Assembly (NCBI RefSeq): GCF_007827045.1
Contig: NZ_RPFW01000003.1
Location: forward strand, 930,001-994,000
Source of the DNA: Trebonia kvetii
GTDB taxonomy: Bacteria > Actinomycetota > Actinomycetes > Streptosporangiales > Streptosporangiaceae
DNA: 64,000 nt
Direction of reading: 5' to 3'
The notes below the pieces were generated by a model. It did no database searches. It saw only the letters and a program-made list of their open reading frames with translations, and was not told the origin of the DNA. This document shows, piece by piece, positions 49,410 to 56,900 of this stretch. How positions within the stretch are numbered: the stretch's first letter is position 1; each line of letters begins with the position of its first letter. The translations under genes were made by a program, and so were the position numbers.

Positions 49410-50978
49410 ATGTCGCGTTCGGTTCTGGTGCGAAAAATCCGTAGTCTCCACCGTCGCGGCCTCGGCGGCCGCTCCCGTTTCCTTGCGCTAGCGCTCGTGG
49501 CCGGGGGACTCGCCCTCGCCATGGCGCTCCCCGCAACCGCCGCCACGGCGACCCCGGGCGCGAAGAGCGCGCCGGCCGCGCAGAAAACCGCGGCACTCCC
49601 CAAGTCCGGCATCTGGACCGCGCTCAGCACCGGCATGACAACCGAGGCGCCCGCCCCCGCGCTCTGGGTCGCGCCGAACGGCGTCGGCTGGGACGTCTTC
49701 CCCCGCGAGATCTCGCCCAACGTCTGGACCTACGAGGCGACGCAGGTCGGCACCAGCGGCAAGGTCATCAAGGGCCCGGCCGACATCTTCGCCACCCACT
49801 GGGGTTCGCTTGAGTTCCCCGCCACGCTGCTCGGCGTCGGCGCCAAGCCGCTGCTTGTCTTCTCCGGCGCGCAGGGCAGCAGCGGCGTGTACAGCCTCGA
49901 CTGCGTCTACGGCGCCCTGGGCAGCGGATCTGCGAAGTGGGCACTCGAGTCGTGGTCGCTGTCCGCCAGCTGCGTCAACCCGGTGGCGGCGGCCGCCGAG
50001 TCGAACGCGAACGCGAACGTGCTCGCCGCCGCCTGGCCTGGCGGCTTTCCCGGCGGCAACGGCGTCCTGTACCGGATCGGGCTGTCAACCATCATCCCCG
50101 CGGTGCCCGCTGACCAGCACATCGCGCTGAGCAAGGCCGACGCGGGCCAGGCCGCGACGGTCAACGACCAGGCGGGCAACCACCATTTCTACGTGGCCTG
50201 GACCCGGATCTTCTCCACCCCGGGCAGCGCGGACGGCATCTACGTCAAGGACGTCACGGCGAATGGCGTGATCCGCAAGGCACCGGGCAGCGGAACCGCG
50301 TCGTCGAGCACCGACTTCCCGGTGTTCGGCCGGCTCGCCTCCGTCAACAGGAACGGCAAGGGCGGCGGCGTCTACCTGGCCTACTGCGCCAACAAGTCGC
50401 CGTGCCCGCAACTCGAACTGTGGAAGGTAGGCGCGGCCAAGGCGTTGGCCGTGCCGTCGTCGGCCAACGCCCTGAACCCCACCCTGGCCCAGGGACCGGG
50501 CGGGCGCATCTGGGTGGCCTGGTCCAACAGGCAGTCGAACAGGGTGTTCGTCACCCGCACCAACAAGGCGGGAACCAGGTTCGGCGCGGTGCGCAGCTAC
50601 GCCACGCCGTGCTTCGACGGCGGCCTGCTCGGCCTCGGCGGCAGCCCGCTCGCCAAGCTCGACATCGGCATGACGTGCGTGAACAACGCGCTCAAGCAGG
50701 AGCAGTACGTCACCCAGGTGCTCGCCGGCCTGAGCCTGTCCTTCCCCGGCACGGTGCACCTGGGCAGCAAGGGCGTGACGGTCAAGATCACGGTGACCGA
50801 CGCCGGTGACCCGGTCGCGGGCGCCACCGTGAAGTTCGCGGGCAAGACGCTCAAGACCAACGCCAAGGGCCAGGTGTCGGTGACGCTGGCGAAATCCGCC
50901 AAGACCGGCGGCTACAAGATCTCGGTGACCGCGCCGAACTACGCCGCCGCCGGCGGCACAGTGTCCGTCAAGAAGTAA
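49410..50978 (+). CDS. Secreted protein with C-terminal Ig-like (Big) domain
   Basis: The 522-aa protein has a twin-basic signal peptide (RSRFLALALVAGGLALAMALPATA, about 15-40 in the ORF) and is secreted or surface-bound. The middle ~400 residues have weak beta-propeller-like features (for example WVAWSN and YVAWTRI motifs), so it may fold as a sialidase- or neuraminidase-like propeller. The final ~80 residues are a bacterial Ig-like domain (VTVKITVTDAGDPVAGATVKFAG). No family can be named. The start ATG 49410 is preferred over 49389. It is convergent with the operon at 51058 and separated by a hairpin. Confidence 0.75.
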   Translation: MSRSVLVRKIRSLHRRGLGGRSRFLALALVAGGLALAMALPATAATATPGAKSAPAAQKTAALPKSGIWTALSTGMTTEAPAPALWVAPNGVGWDVFPREISPNVWTYEATQVGTSGKVIKGPADIFATHWGSLEFPATLLGVGAKPLLVFSGAQGSSGVYSLDCVYGALGSGSAKWALESWSLSASCVNPVAAAAESNANANVLAAAWPGGFPGGNGVLYRIGLSTIIPAVPADQHIALSKADAGQAATVNDQAGNHHFYVAWTRIFSTPGSADGIYVKDVTANGVIRKAPGSGTASSSTDFPVFGRLASVNRNGKGGGVYLAYCANKSPCPQLELWKVGAAKALAVPSSANALNPTLAQGPGGRIWVAWSNRQSNRVFVTRTNKAGTRFGAVRSYATPCFDGGLLGLGGSPLAKLDIGMTCVNNALKQEQYVTQVLAGLSLSFPGTVHLGSKGVTVKITVTDAGDPVAGATVKFAGKTLKTNAKGQVSVTLAKSAKTGGYKISVTAPNYAAAGGTVSVKK

Positions 50979-51013
50979 ACGGGTGCGTAAAGAAGCAAGC
51001 AGTGCAGGCAGGA

Positions 51014-51039
51014 GCCGCGCGAGGACAACCCCGCGCGGC
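51014..51039. terminator. Hairpin between convergent genes
   Basis: GCCGCGCG (51014-51021) pairs with CGCGCGGC (51032-51039) around a 10-nt loop. It is 36 nt beyond the plus-strand stop and 18 nt beyond the minus-strand stop. No T-run follows, but the position suits a bidirectional terminator. Confidence 0.5.
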
Positions 51040-51057
51040 CCTCGCCTGACACAACGC

Positions 51058-52227
51058 CTAGTTCCTGCGGAACACGTCGCTGACCCAGTCCGCGATGTAC
51101 GTGGACACGTACGGCAGGTTGTCGAGCCCGATGTGCTCCGCGCCGCCCTCTTCCTGCGTGAAGATCCGCAGCTCGCGCCGCGGGCTGGCGGTGGCCTGCT
51201 CGTAGGACTGGTGCGCGTAGGAAACCGGGATCTGCCTGTCGTTCGCGCCGTGGCAGATCAGGAACGGCACGGAAATCTGCGACACCACGCCGTCGAGGTG
51301 GATCTGGTCGGCGAACTTGATGAACGTGTCCAGGTCCGGCTGCCCCCACACCCACAGCACGTGCTCCCAGTAGTGCGGCACCGGGCGCTCGCCCTCCCGC
51401 TCGAGCCGCCGCCGCTGCACCGCGCCCCAGTTGTGGTTGGCGCCCCAGGCGACGACGAGCGCGAGCCGCTTCTCGAACGCGGCGGCGCGCGGCGCGTAGT
51501 ACCCGCCGAGCGACCAGCCGGTCAGCCCGATGCGAGCCGGGTCGACGTCGGACCGGGTCAGCAGGTAGTCCACGCAGGCCGACGCCCACGCCTCGGTGTC
51601 CACCCGCGCGGGCAGCCCCTGCAGCCGCAGCGCCTCGCCCGATCCGGGGCAGTCCACCATCAGGCAGGAGATGCCGCGGGCGGCAAGCTCCGCCCAGTGT
51701 TCGCAGGAGTACATGTGCTCCTTGGTGGAGTCCAGCCCGTTCCACAGGATGATCACGGGGGCCGGCCCGGAGGCGGTGGCCGGCGCAGTGCTCGAGTGGG
51801 CGGGGCTGAAGTAGGCGGGCAGCGTGGTGCCCTCATACGGGATCGCCACCCGGGACACCAGCGGGTCCCGGTACTTGAACGACAGCGCCGCCAGTTCGAG
51901 CACCCGCCGGTAGACGGCGGAGCGGCCGGGTGCGGAGGCGCTCTGCATCCGTTCCGCCTGGCACAGGTAGTTGGTGGCGCGGAAGTACAGGTCGCCTGCG
52001 GTCTTAGTGTGGCCGGCCGCGAGCGCGGTCTCCGCCGCGCCGCACAGCTGGTCGGTGAGCGCCGTCCAGGCCGCGAGGAAGTCCCCGGTGCCCGCGTCCT
52101 CGCCGCGGGCGGCGGCGTCGCGGATCGGCCGGCAGGCCCGGTCCACCTCGTCGATGAGGCCGCCGCTGTTCAGCGTGGCGACCACCGACAGGTTCCACAC
52201 GTAGTTGCCGGGAAAGTATTCAAACAC
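51058..52227 (-). CDS. Alpha/beta hydrolase, 2,6-dihydroxypseudooxynicotine hydrolase-like
   Basis: The 389-aa protein has an N-terminal helical lid (about 1-120) and an alpha/beta hydrolase core with Ser239 in GWSLGGY, oxyanion loop WNGLDSTKE near 163, Asp near 325 in HGANDRQIP, and His near 355 in EEGGAEHIG. This layout fits the FrsA/DHPON hydrolase group, whose known members cleave carbon-carbon bonds in ketone substrates. It starts with GTG 52227, with GGAGAAG 6 nt upstream. It is last in the operon, 49 bp after the dioxygenase gene, so it may hydrolyse the ring-cleavage product. Confidence 0.82.
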   Translation of the reverse strand: MFEYFPGNYVWNLSVVATLNSGGLIDEVDRACRPIRDAAARGEDAGTGDFLAAWTALTDQLCGAAETALAAGHTKTAGDLYFRATNYLCQAERMQSASAPGRSAVYRRVLELAALSFKYRDPLVSRVAIPYEGTTLPAYFSPAHSSTAPATASGPAPVIILWNGLDSTKEHMYSCEHWAELAARGISCLMVDCPGSGEALRLQGLPARVDTEAWASACVDYLLTRSDVDPARIGLTGWSLGGYYAPRAAAFEKRLALVVAWGANHNWGAVQRRRLEREGERPVPHYWEHVLWVWGQPDLDTFIKFADQIHLDGVVSQISVPFLICHGANDRQIPVSYAHQSYEQATASPRRELRIFTQEEGGAEHIGLDNLPYVSTYIADWVSDVFRRN

Positions 52228-52276
52228 CGTGGCTTCTCCAGTTCAGGCGGCTGGCGGTCTGTCGTACGGATCGGCG

Positions 52277-53215
52277 TCAGACCGGCGGCGCGGTGAACAG
52301 GCCGCGGTCGGGGTCGTTGAACGACTTCTGCGCGACGAACTCATTCATCTGGTTCGCGGTGCCCCACTGGTCGGCGACCTCCGGGTTGCTGAAGTCGTAC
52401 AGGTGCGGGTGCCAGGTGTCCTCGTCGATCTGCTCGAGCTCGGTGGTGTACTCGACGGTGTTCCCGTGCGGGTCGAGGAAGTAGCTGAAGGTGTTGTTGC
52501 CGGCCAGGTGGCGGCCGGGTCCCCAGATCTTCTCTACGCCGGCGCGCAGCAGCCGGCCGGTGCCGCGCATGTACTCGTCGATGCCGCGCAGCTCGAACGA
52601 GGCGTGGTGCAGCGACGGGTGCGGGCCGCGGGCGAACGCGAGGCTGTGGTGCCAGGAGTTGATCCGCATGAACCACATCATCTCCCCCATGCGCGGGTGC
52701 ATGAGGGTGTCGGTGAGCGCGAAGCCCAGGTGCCGCTCGTACCAGGCCCTGGTCTCCTCGGGGCTGGCGGAGTTGACGACCACGTGCGACAGCCGGACCG
52801 GGATGGACTCGCCTTCGGCGATCTTGCGGTGCGTGCGCACACCGACGCCCGAGCTGACCTCGATGGTGCGGCCCTCGTTGTCGAAGAACCGGAAGCCGTA
52901 GCCGCCGCCAGGCGTCTGCAGCGCGGCAGGCTCGCTGACGAGCCGGACGCCGTTGCCGGCCAGCCGGGCGGCGAGCGTGTCGACGTCGGCATCGCTCGCC
53001 GCGCCGAACGCGATCAGGTCGGTGCGCTTGTCGTCGGCCTGCCGCAGCCGGACGACGTAGTGCTCGGGCGAGCCCTCGGCGGCGAGGAAGGTCAGCCCGG
53101 TGTCGCTATGCTCGGCGGTCAGGCCCCAGGTCCCGGTGAAGAAGTCAAGCTGCTTCGCGTGGTCGGGCACCGCGAGGTCGATATGGCGCAGGTGGGTGAT
53201 GAGCCGGTCTGTCAC
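52277..53215 (-). CDS. Type I extradiol dioxygenase (VOC family)
   Basis: The 312-aa protein has two VOC domains (about 6-120 and 140-270). The metal ligands of extradiol dioxygenases are visible: His144 in RLSHVVV, one of His203/His204 in SLHHASFEL and Glu255 in GNTVEYTTE. It would open a catechol ring next to the hydroxyls. It is unrelated in fold to the LigB enzyme 5 kb away. It sits 20 bp after the FAD monooxygenase gene. Substrate unknown; a pyridinol or a simple catechol is possible. Confidence 0.9.
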   Translation of the reverse strand: MTDRLITHLRHIDLAVPDHAKQLDFFTGTWGLTAEHSDTGLTFLAAEGSPEHYVVRLRQADDKRTDLIAFGAASDADVDTLAARLAGNGVRLVSEPAALQTPGGGYGFRFFDNEGRTIEVSSGVGVRTHRKIAEGESIPVRLSHVVVNSASPEETRAWYERHLGFALTDTLMHPRMGEMMWFMRINSWHHSLAFARGPHPSLHHASFELRGIDEYMRGTGRLLRAGVEKIWGPGRHLAGNNTFSYFLDPHGNTVEYTTELEQIDEDTWHPHLYDFSNPEVADQWGTANQMNEFVAQKSFNDPDRGLFTAPPV

Positions 53216-53235
53216 GGCGTTCGCTCCTTGGTGTG

Positions 53236-54366
53236 TCAGGCGGGCTGGCTGACCAGCGCGGCGATGCTGGCCATCAGGCCGGGCAGGTCACCCTGCACGT
53301 GGTCGAGCTGCCACTGGCCGAGCTGGCAGGACGCCTCGACGACGGTCTTGGCCCGGTCGAAGCGGCGCGCGGTGAACGCCGCCCACAGCGCGTCGTCCGG
53401 CGCGTCGTGCGACAGCAGCAGCTCGGTGAGCACGGCGGCGTCCTCCAGGGCCTGCGCTCCGCCCTGGGCGAGGGTGGGCGGGCAGGCGTGCGCGGCGTCG
53501 CCGATCAGCACGACCCGGCCGCGGTTCCACGGCGCGGGCACGACAAGCGACTCGAACAGCGTGTAGCTGATCACCGACGGGTCGGTCAGCGTCGCCCTGA
53601 TGTCGTCCCATGGCCCGTGGTAGTGCTCGGCCAGTGCGCGCATCGCCGACAACCGTTCCGCAGGAGTGAGTGAGGAACGGTCCGTGGCGTCCTCCACCAG
53701 GTACGCGTAGAGCGTGTCCGCGCCGGTGGGGCAGTACCCGGCGATGTACGCGGGGCCGCCGTAATACAGGTCGGTCCGTGTGACGCTCGCGGGCCGCGGC
53801 CCGAACGCGCGGAAGATGCCCATGCCGGTGGGCCGGGGCTCGTCGGTGACGCCGATCATGCCCCTGGTGGCGGACCTGATCCCGTCCGCGCCGACGACCA
53901 GGTCATAGCGCCCGGCCGAGCCGTCGGAGAACGTCACGTCCACGCCGGACTCGTCCTGGGCGAGCGAGCGCACCGAGGTGCCGAACCTGAGCTTCGCGCC
54001 TGCCGCGACCGCGCGGTCCGCCATGATCCTGGCGAGGTCGGGCCGGGGCAGGCCGAGCGTGGCGGGCAGGTCGCCGCCGCCGGTGCGCGCGTCGGGGAAC
54101 TCGGCGATCAGCGTGCCTGCCGGGTCGGGCGCGCGCAGCCCCAGGTCGTTGAACGGGTAGCCGGCCGCGAGTACCTCATCGAGCATGCCGAGGCGGCGCA
54201 GCTCGCGCAGGCCGTTGCCCTGCATGGTGATGCCCGAGCCGACGGTGGTGATCTCGGGCTTGACCTCGATCAGGTCGACGTCGGCGCCGGCGGCGGCGAG
54301 GCCGGTCGCGGTCGCGGTGCCTGCCAGGCCGGCCCCGGCGACAAGCACGTGTCTGACAGCGGGCAT
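53236..54366 (-). CDS. FAD-dependent aromatic monooxygenase (PHBH fold)
   Basis: The 376-aa flavoprotein carries the three group A monooxygenase motifs: GAGLAG near 10-15, the DG motif VGADGIRS near 158-165, and GDAAHACPPTLAQGG near 287-301. These enzymes use NAD(P)H and O2 to hydroxylate aromatic rings, typically producing the catechol that an extradiol enzyme cleaves. It is the first gene of the operon, with RBS GGAGGT 8 nt before the ATG and TATAAT at 54433-54438 as likely promoter. Confidence 0.9.
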   Translation of the reverse strand: MPAVRHVLVAGAGLAGTATATGLAAAGADVDLIEVKPEITTVGSGITMQGNGLRELRRLGMLDEVLAAGYPFNDLGLRAPDPAGTLIAEFPDARTGGGDLPATLGLPRPDLARIMADRAVAAGAKLRFGTSVRSLAQDESGVDVTFSDGSAGRYDLVVGADGIRSATRGMIGVTDEPRPTGMGIFRAFGPRPASVTRTDLYYGGPAYIAGYCPTGADTLYAYLVEDATDRSSLTPAERLSAMRALAEHYHGPWDDIRATLTDPSVISYTLFESLVVPAPWNRGRVVLIGDAAHACPPTLAQGGAQALEDAAVLTELLLSHDAPDDALWAAFTARRFDRAKTVVEASCQLGQWQLDHVQGDLPGLMASIAALVSQPA

Positions 54367-54432
54367 ACGGGGTTACCTCCACGTCTTCGTGTGACCACAA
54401 CTATGGACCGGCCAGCAGGATTTATGAAATCG

Positions 54433-54451
54433 ATTATACAAATTGGTACCA
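54433..54451 (-). promoter_or_regulatory. Promoter TATAAT with TGGTACCA operator for aromatic operon
   Basis: On the minus strand, TATAAT (54438-54433) is a perfect -10. The 8-bp palindrome TGGTACCA (54444-54451) lies in the spacer just upstream, where a repressor would block polymerase. This part of the 235-bp divergent gap is much richer in A and T than its surroundings. The start codon is at 54366, so the mRNA leader would be about 60 nt. Confidence 0.45.
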
Positions 54452-54588
54452 TTCACCGGCCGAATACCATCGCCGGTATAAACCTCGCTGCCTTAGTCCA
54501 GCCGCATAAGTCGGTAAAGTCTCACGCTTCGGCCGCGCACCGGACATCGATGACGGCGTGCCGCCCACCTAGGTACCCGGGTGTCGCA

Positions 54589-54594
54589 TACTTT
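54589..54594 (+). promoter_or_regulatory. -10-like TACTTT before methyltransferase gene
   Basis: TACTTT ends 7 nt before ATG 54602 with only GTATGCC in between, again the layout of a leaderless transcript. Confidence 0.4.
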
Positions 54595-54601
54595 GTATGC
54601 C

Positions 54602-55429
54602 ATGGCAGAGGACTGGATGCAGGACGCGACTAGAAGGGCGAAGGCGGCGCTTATCAGCACCACCGAGCCCAACGCGGCGCGCGTCGCTGACTTCCTGTAC
54701 GGCGGCCAGAGCAACTTCGAGGCAGACCGCAAGGCGGCGCGGACCCTGGCCGCGGCCGCGCCGTCGATCGTGGACATCGCGCCCGCGGTCCGCGCCTTCC
54801 AGCGACGCGCCCTGACCTTCCTGGTCGCAGAGGCGGGAGTCACGCAGTTCCTCGACATCGGCTTCGGCCTGCCCCTGGTGGGCGCCACCCACAACGTCAC
54901 GCAGTCACTGGCCCCCGAGTCCCGCATCGCGTACGTAGACAACGACCCCATGGTGCTGTCGCATGCCAGGGCACTGCTGAAGTCCGCGCCAGGCGGTGCC
55001 GTCGGCTATGTCGACGCGGACGTCCGCGATCCGGGCTCGATCATCGCGGGCGCGCAGCAGATCCTCGACTTCAGCCGTCCTGTCGCGGTCCTGCTGCTGT
55101 TCACCCTCGCCTACGTGCAGGACCCGGCGCAGGCCGCCATGGTGGTGTCCCTGCTCATGTCGTCCGTGCCGCCCGGCAGCTGTTTCGCCATGTACCACCT
55201 GACGAGCGACCTGGACCCGGCGCTCGCGGAGGCGGCGCGGCAGTGGAACAAGATGATGCCGCTGCAGCCCATCACCCTGCGCTCACGCGCGGAGGTAGCC
55301 GACCTGATGACCGGCCTCGAGACGGTTCCGCCGGGCGTCGCGCCGATCACTGAATGGCGCGCCGCTCCTGACGACCCGCATCTGGAGCACACCGTCCCCA
55401 TCTACGCCGCGATCGCCCGCAAGCCCTGA
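54602..55429 (+). CDS. SAM-dependent methyltransferase (DUF574 family)
   Basis: The 275-aa protein is a DUF574 SAM-dependent methyltransferase, a family expanded in streptomycetes and related actinobacteria. FLYGGQSNFEADR near 30 and the SAM-binding FLDIGFGLPLVGATHNV near 86 are family landmarks; YVDNDPMVLSHARAL follows. The target is unknown; the family is often thought to methylate small molecules or be part of sensory circuits. It is divergent from the aromatic operon and could share its control region. ATG 54602 is chosen over GTG 54581 because of the leaderless -10 box. Confidence 0.85.
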   Translation: MAEDWMQDATRRAKAALISTTEPNAARVADFLYGGQSNFEADRKAARTLAAAAPSIVDIAPAVRAFQRRALTFLVAEAGVTQFLDIGFGLPLVGATHNVTQSLAPESRIAYVDNDPMVLSHARALLKSAPGGAVGYVDADVRDPGSIIAGAQQILDFSRPVAVLLLFTLAYVQDPAQAAMVVSLLMSSVPPGSCFAMYHLTSDLDPALAEAARQWNKMMPLQPITLRSRAEVADLMTGLETVPPGVAPITEWRAAPDDPHLEHTVPIYAAIARKP

Positions 55430-55442
55430 CTGGGCCTCCGGG

Positions 55443-55628
55443 TCAGGCCGCCGGCTTCGGGTCCTTCAGGTCGCTGCGAACCTCGTCGGCGAGTTCGTGA
55501 ATCCGCTGCTCGGTCTGCATCAGTTCCGCCTCGGCCCGTGCGGTGCGCTGGGCGGCTCGCCGCTCTGCCCAGCTCGGTTTCCGCGCGTGGCGCGCATGCC
55601 GCGCACGCGACTTACGGAAAAGTCCCAT
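55443..55628 (-). CDS. Small basic coiled-coil protein, 61 aa
   Basis: The 61-aa product (start ATG 55628, RBS AAAGGGACGGGA) has a basic N-terminus (GLFRKSRARHARHARKPSW) followed by a charged, probably coiled-coil helix with heptad-like leucines and glutamates. I do not recognise a family. A longer frame to 55700 has no better start. It converges with the methyltransferase gene 13 bp away. Real-gene status is likely because the frame has a good ribosome binding site. Confidence 0.55.
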   Translation of the reverse strand: MGLFRKSRARHARHARKPSWAERRAAQRTARAEAELMQTEQRIHELADEVRSDLKDPKPAA

Positions 55629-55752
55629 GATCCCGTCCCTTTCCCGCCCGTCATCCGGCGGTGTCTCAGCAGCACTGGTACCCACGTCTGCCGCTTCCAT
55701 GCCGGGTTCTCGCAGGTCGGACGGGACACGGATGCTCCCGCCCGGCGCTCGT

Positions 55753-55758
55753 TATTGT
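55753..55758 (+). promoter_or_regulatory. -10-like TATTGT before exonuclease gene
   Basis: TATTGT ends 6 nt before GTG 55765 with GGACCT in between. It is a strong TANNNT box, so the exonuclease III mRNA may be leaderless. Confidence 0.45.
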
Positions 55759-55764
55759 GGACCT

Positions 55765-56631
55765 GTGCGAGTGGCGACCTGGAATGTCAACTCGGTCAGG
55801 CAGCGGGTTCCCCGGCTGCTGCCGTGGCTGGACGAACGGCAGCCCGATGTGGTGTGCCTGCAGGAGATCAAGCTCACCGGGGAGGCGTTCGGCGACCTGC
55901 TCGGCGCGGATCTCGCGGACCGCGGCTACCAGTTCACCGCCCACGGCCAGTCGCAGTGGAACGGCGTTGCCATCCTGTCGCGGTCCGGCCTCGACGACAT
56001 CCGGGCCGGCCTGCCCGATGAGCCGGGCTTCCCCGACGCCGAGGCACGGGCGGTCTCCGCGACCTGCGGCGGCGTCCGGGTGCATTCGGTCTACGTGCCG
56101 AACGGCCGGGTACCCGATTCCGATCACTACCGCTACAAGCTCGACTGGCTCGCCGCCCTGCGCGCGGCGGTCGCGACGGGCCCCCAGGCGGTGCTTGTCT
56201 GCGGCGACATGAACATCGCGCCCGCCGATGCGGATGTATTCGACCCGGCCGCCTACATCGGCCAGACGCACGTCACGCCGCCCGAGCGGGCCGCGCTCGC
56301 CGAACTTCAGGCGGCAGGCCTGCACGACGTGATGCGCGACCGGTGGCCTGACAGCCGGGTTTTCACCTATTGGGACTACCGGGCCGGCATGTTCCACCAG
56401 GACCTCGGCATGCGCATCGACCTGGTCCTGGCGAGCACCCCGGTGGCATCCCGCGTCCGCGCGGCCTGGGTGGACAGGAAGGCACGCAAGGGCACCGCGC
56501 CGAGCGACCACGCGCCGGTCATCGTCGACCTGGACGAGGCGCCCGACGGCGACATCGGCCCGGTCGTGCCGCCGCCCTCCGCCCCTCGCACCTCACGCGG
56601 CACCGCAAAGCTCCCCCAGTCCCGCCAGTAA
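55765..56631 (+). CDS. xthA: Exodeoxyribonuclease III / AP endonuclease
   Basis: The 288-aa enzyme is an ExoIII-family exonuclease and AP endonuclease for base excision repair. The motifs are all present: ATWNVNSVR near 4-12, LQEIK with the metal Glu near 34, SVYVPNGR near 107, CGDMNIAP near 147 and SDHAPV near 248 with the catalytic His. The C-terminus is a Pro/Ser/Arg-rich extension of about 30 residues. The start GTG 55765 fits the leaderless -10 box; longer in-frame sequence upstream has no family resemblance. Confidence 0.93.
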   Translation: MRVATWNVNSVRQRVPRLLPWLDERQPDVVCLQEIKLTGEAFGDLLGADLADRGYQFTAHGQSQWNGVAILSRSGLDDIRAGLPDEPGFPDAEARAVSATCGGVRVHSVYVPNGRVPDSDHYRYKLDWLAALRAAVATGPQAVLVCGDMNIAPADADVFDPAAYIGQTHVTPPERAALAELQAAGLHDVMRDRWPDSRVFTYWDYRAGMFHQDLGMRIDLVLASTPVASRVRAAWVDRKARKGTAPSDHAPVIVDLDEAPDGDIGPVVPPPSAPRTSRGTAKLPQSRQ

Positions 56632-56900
56632 ACCCAGTACGCCCCGCCCCTCGATTGTCGGTCCTCACCCGGCAACGATGACCTGTGCCGTTCCGTTCAT
56701 CAACGGCGAAAAATGCAACGATTGACGCCGCCAGTGAATCAATCGGTTTCCCCGGGAGTCGCACGGAAGCTCGCCGTTCACGACAGAATGTCGTCGCTGG
56801 AAACTTTTCTTATTGCGGATCAGACCGGATACTTGACGCGCATGGCCGATGAATGCCGAGCGCTGAGGACGGGATCGCGGCCGAGCCTGGGGGAGGGCTG

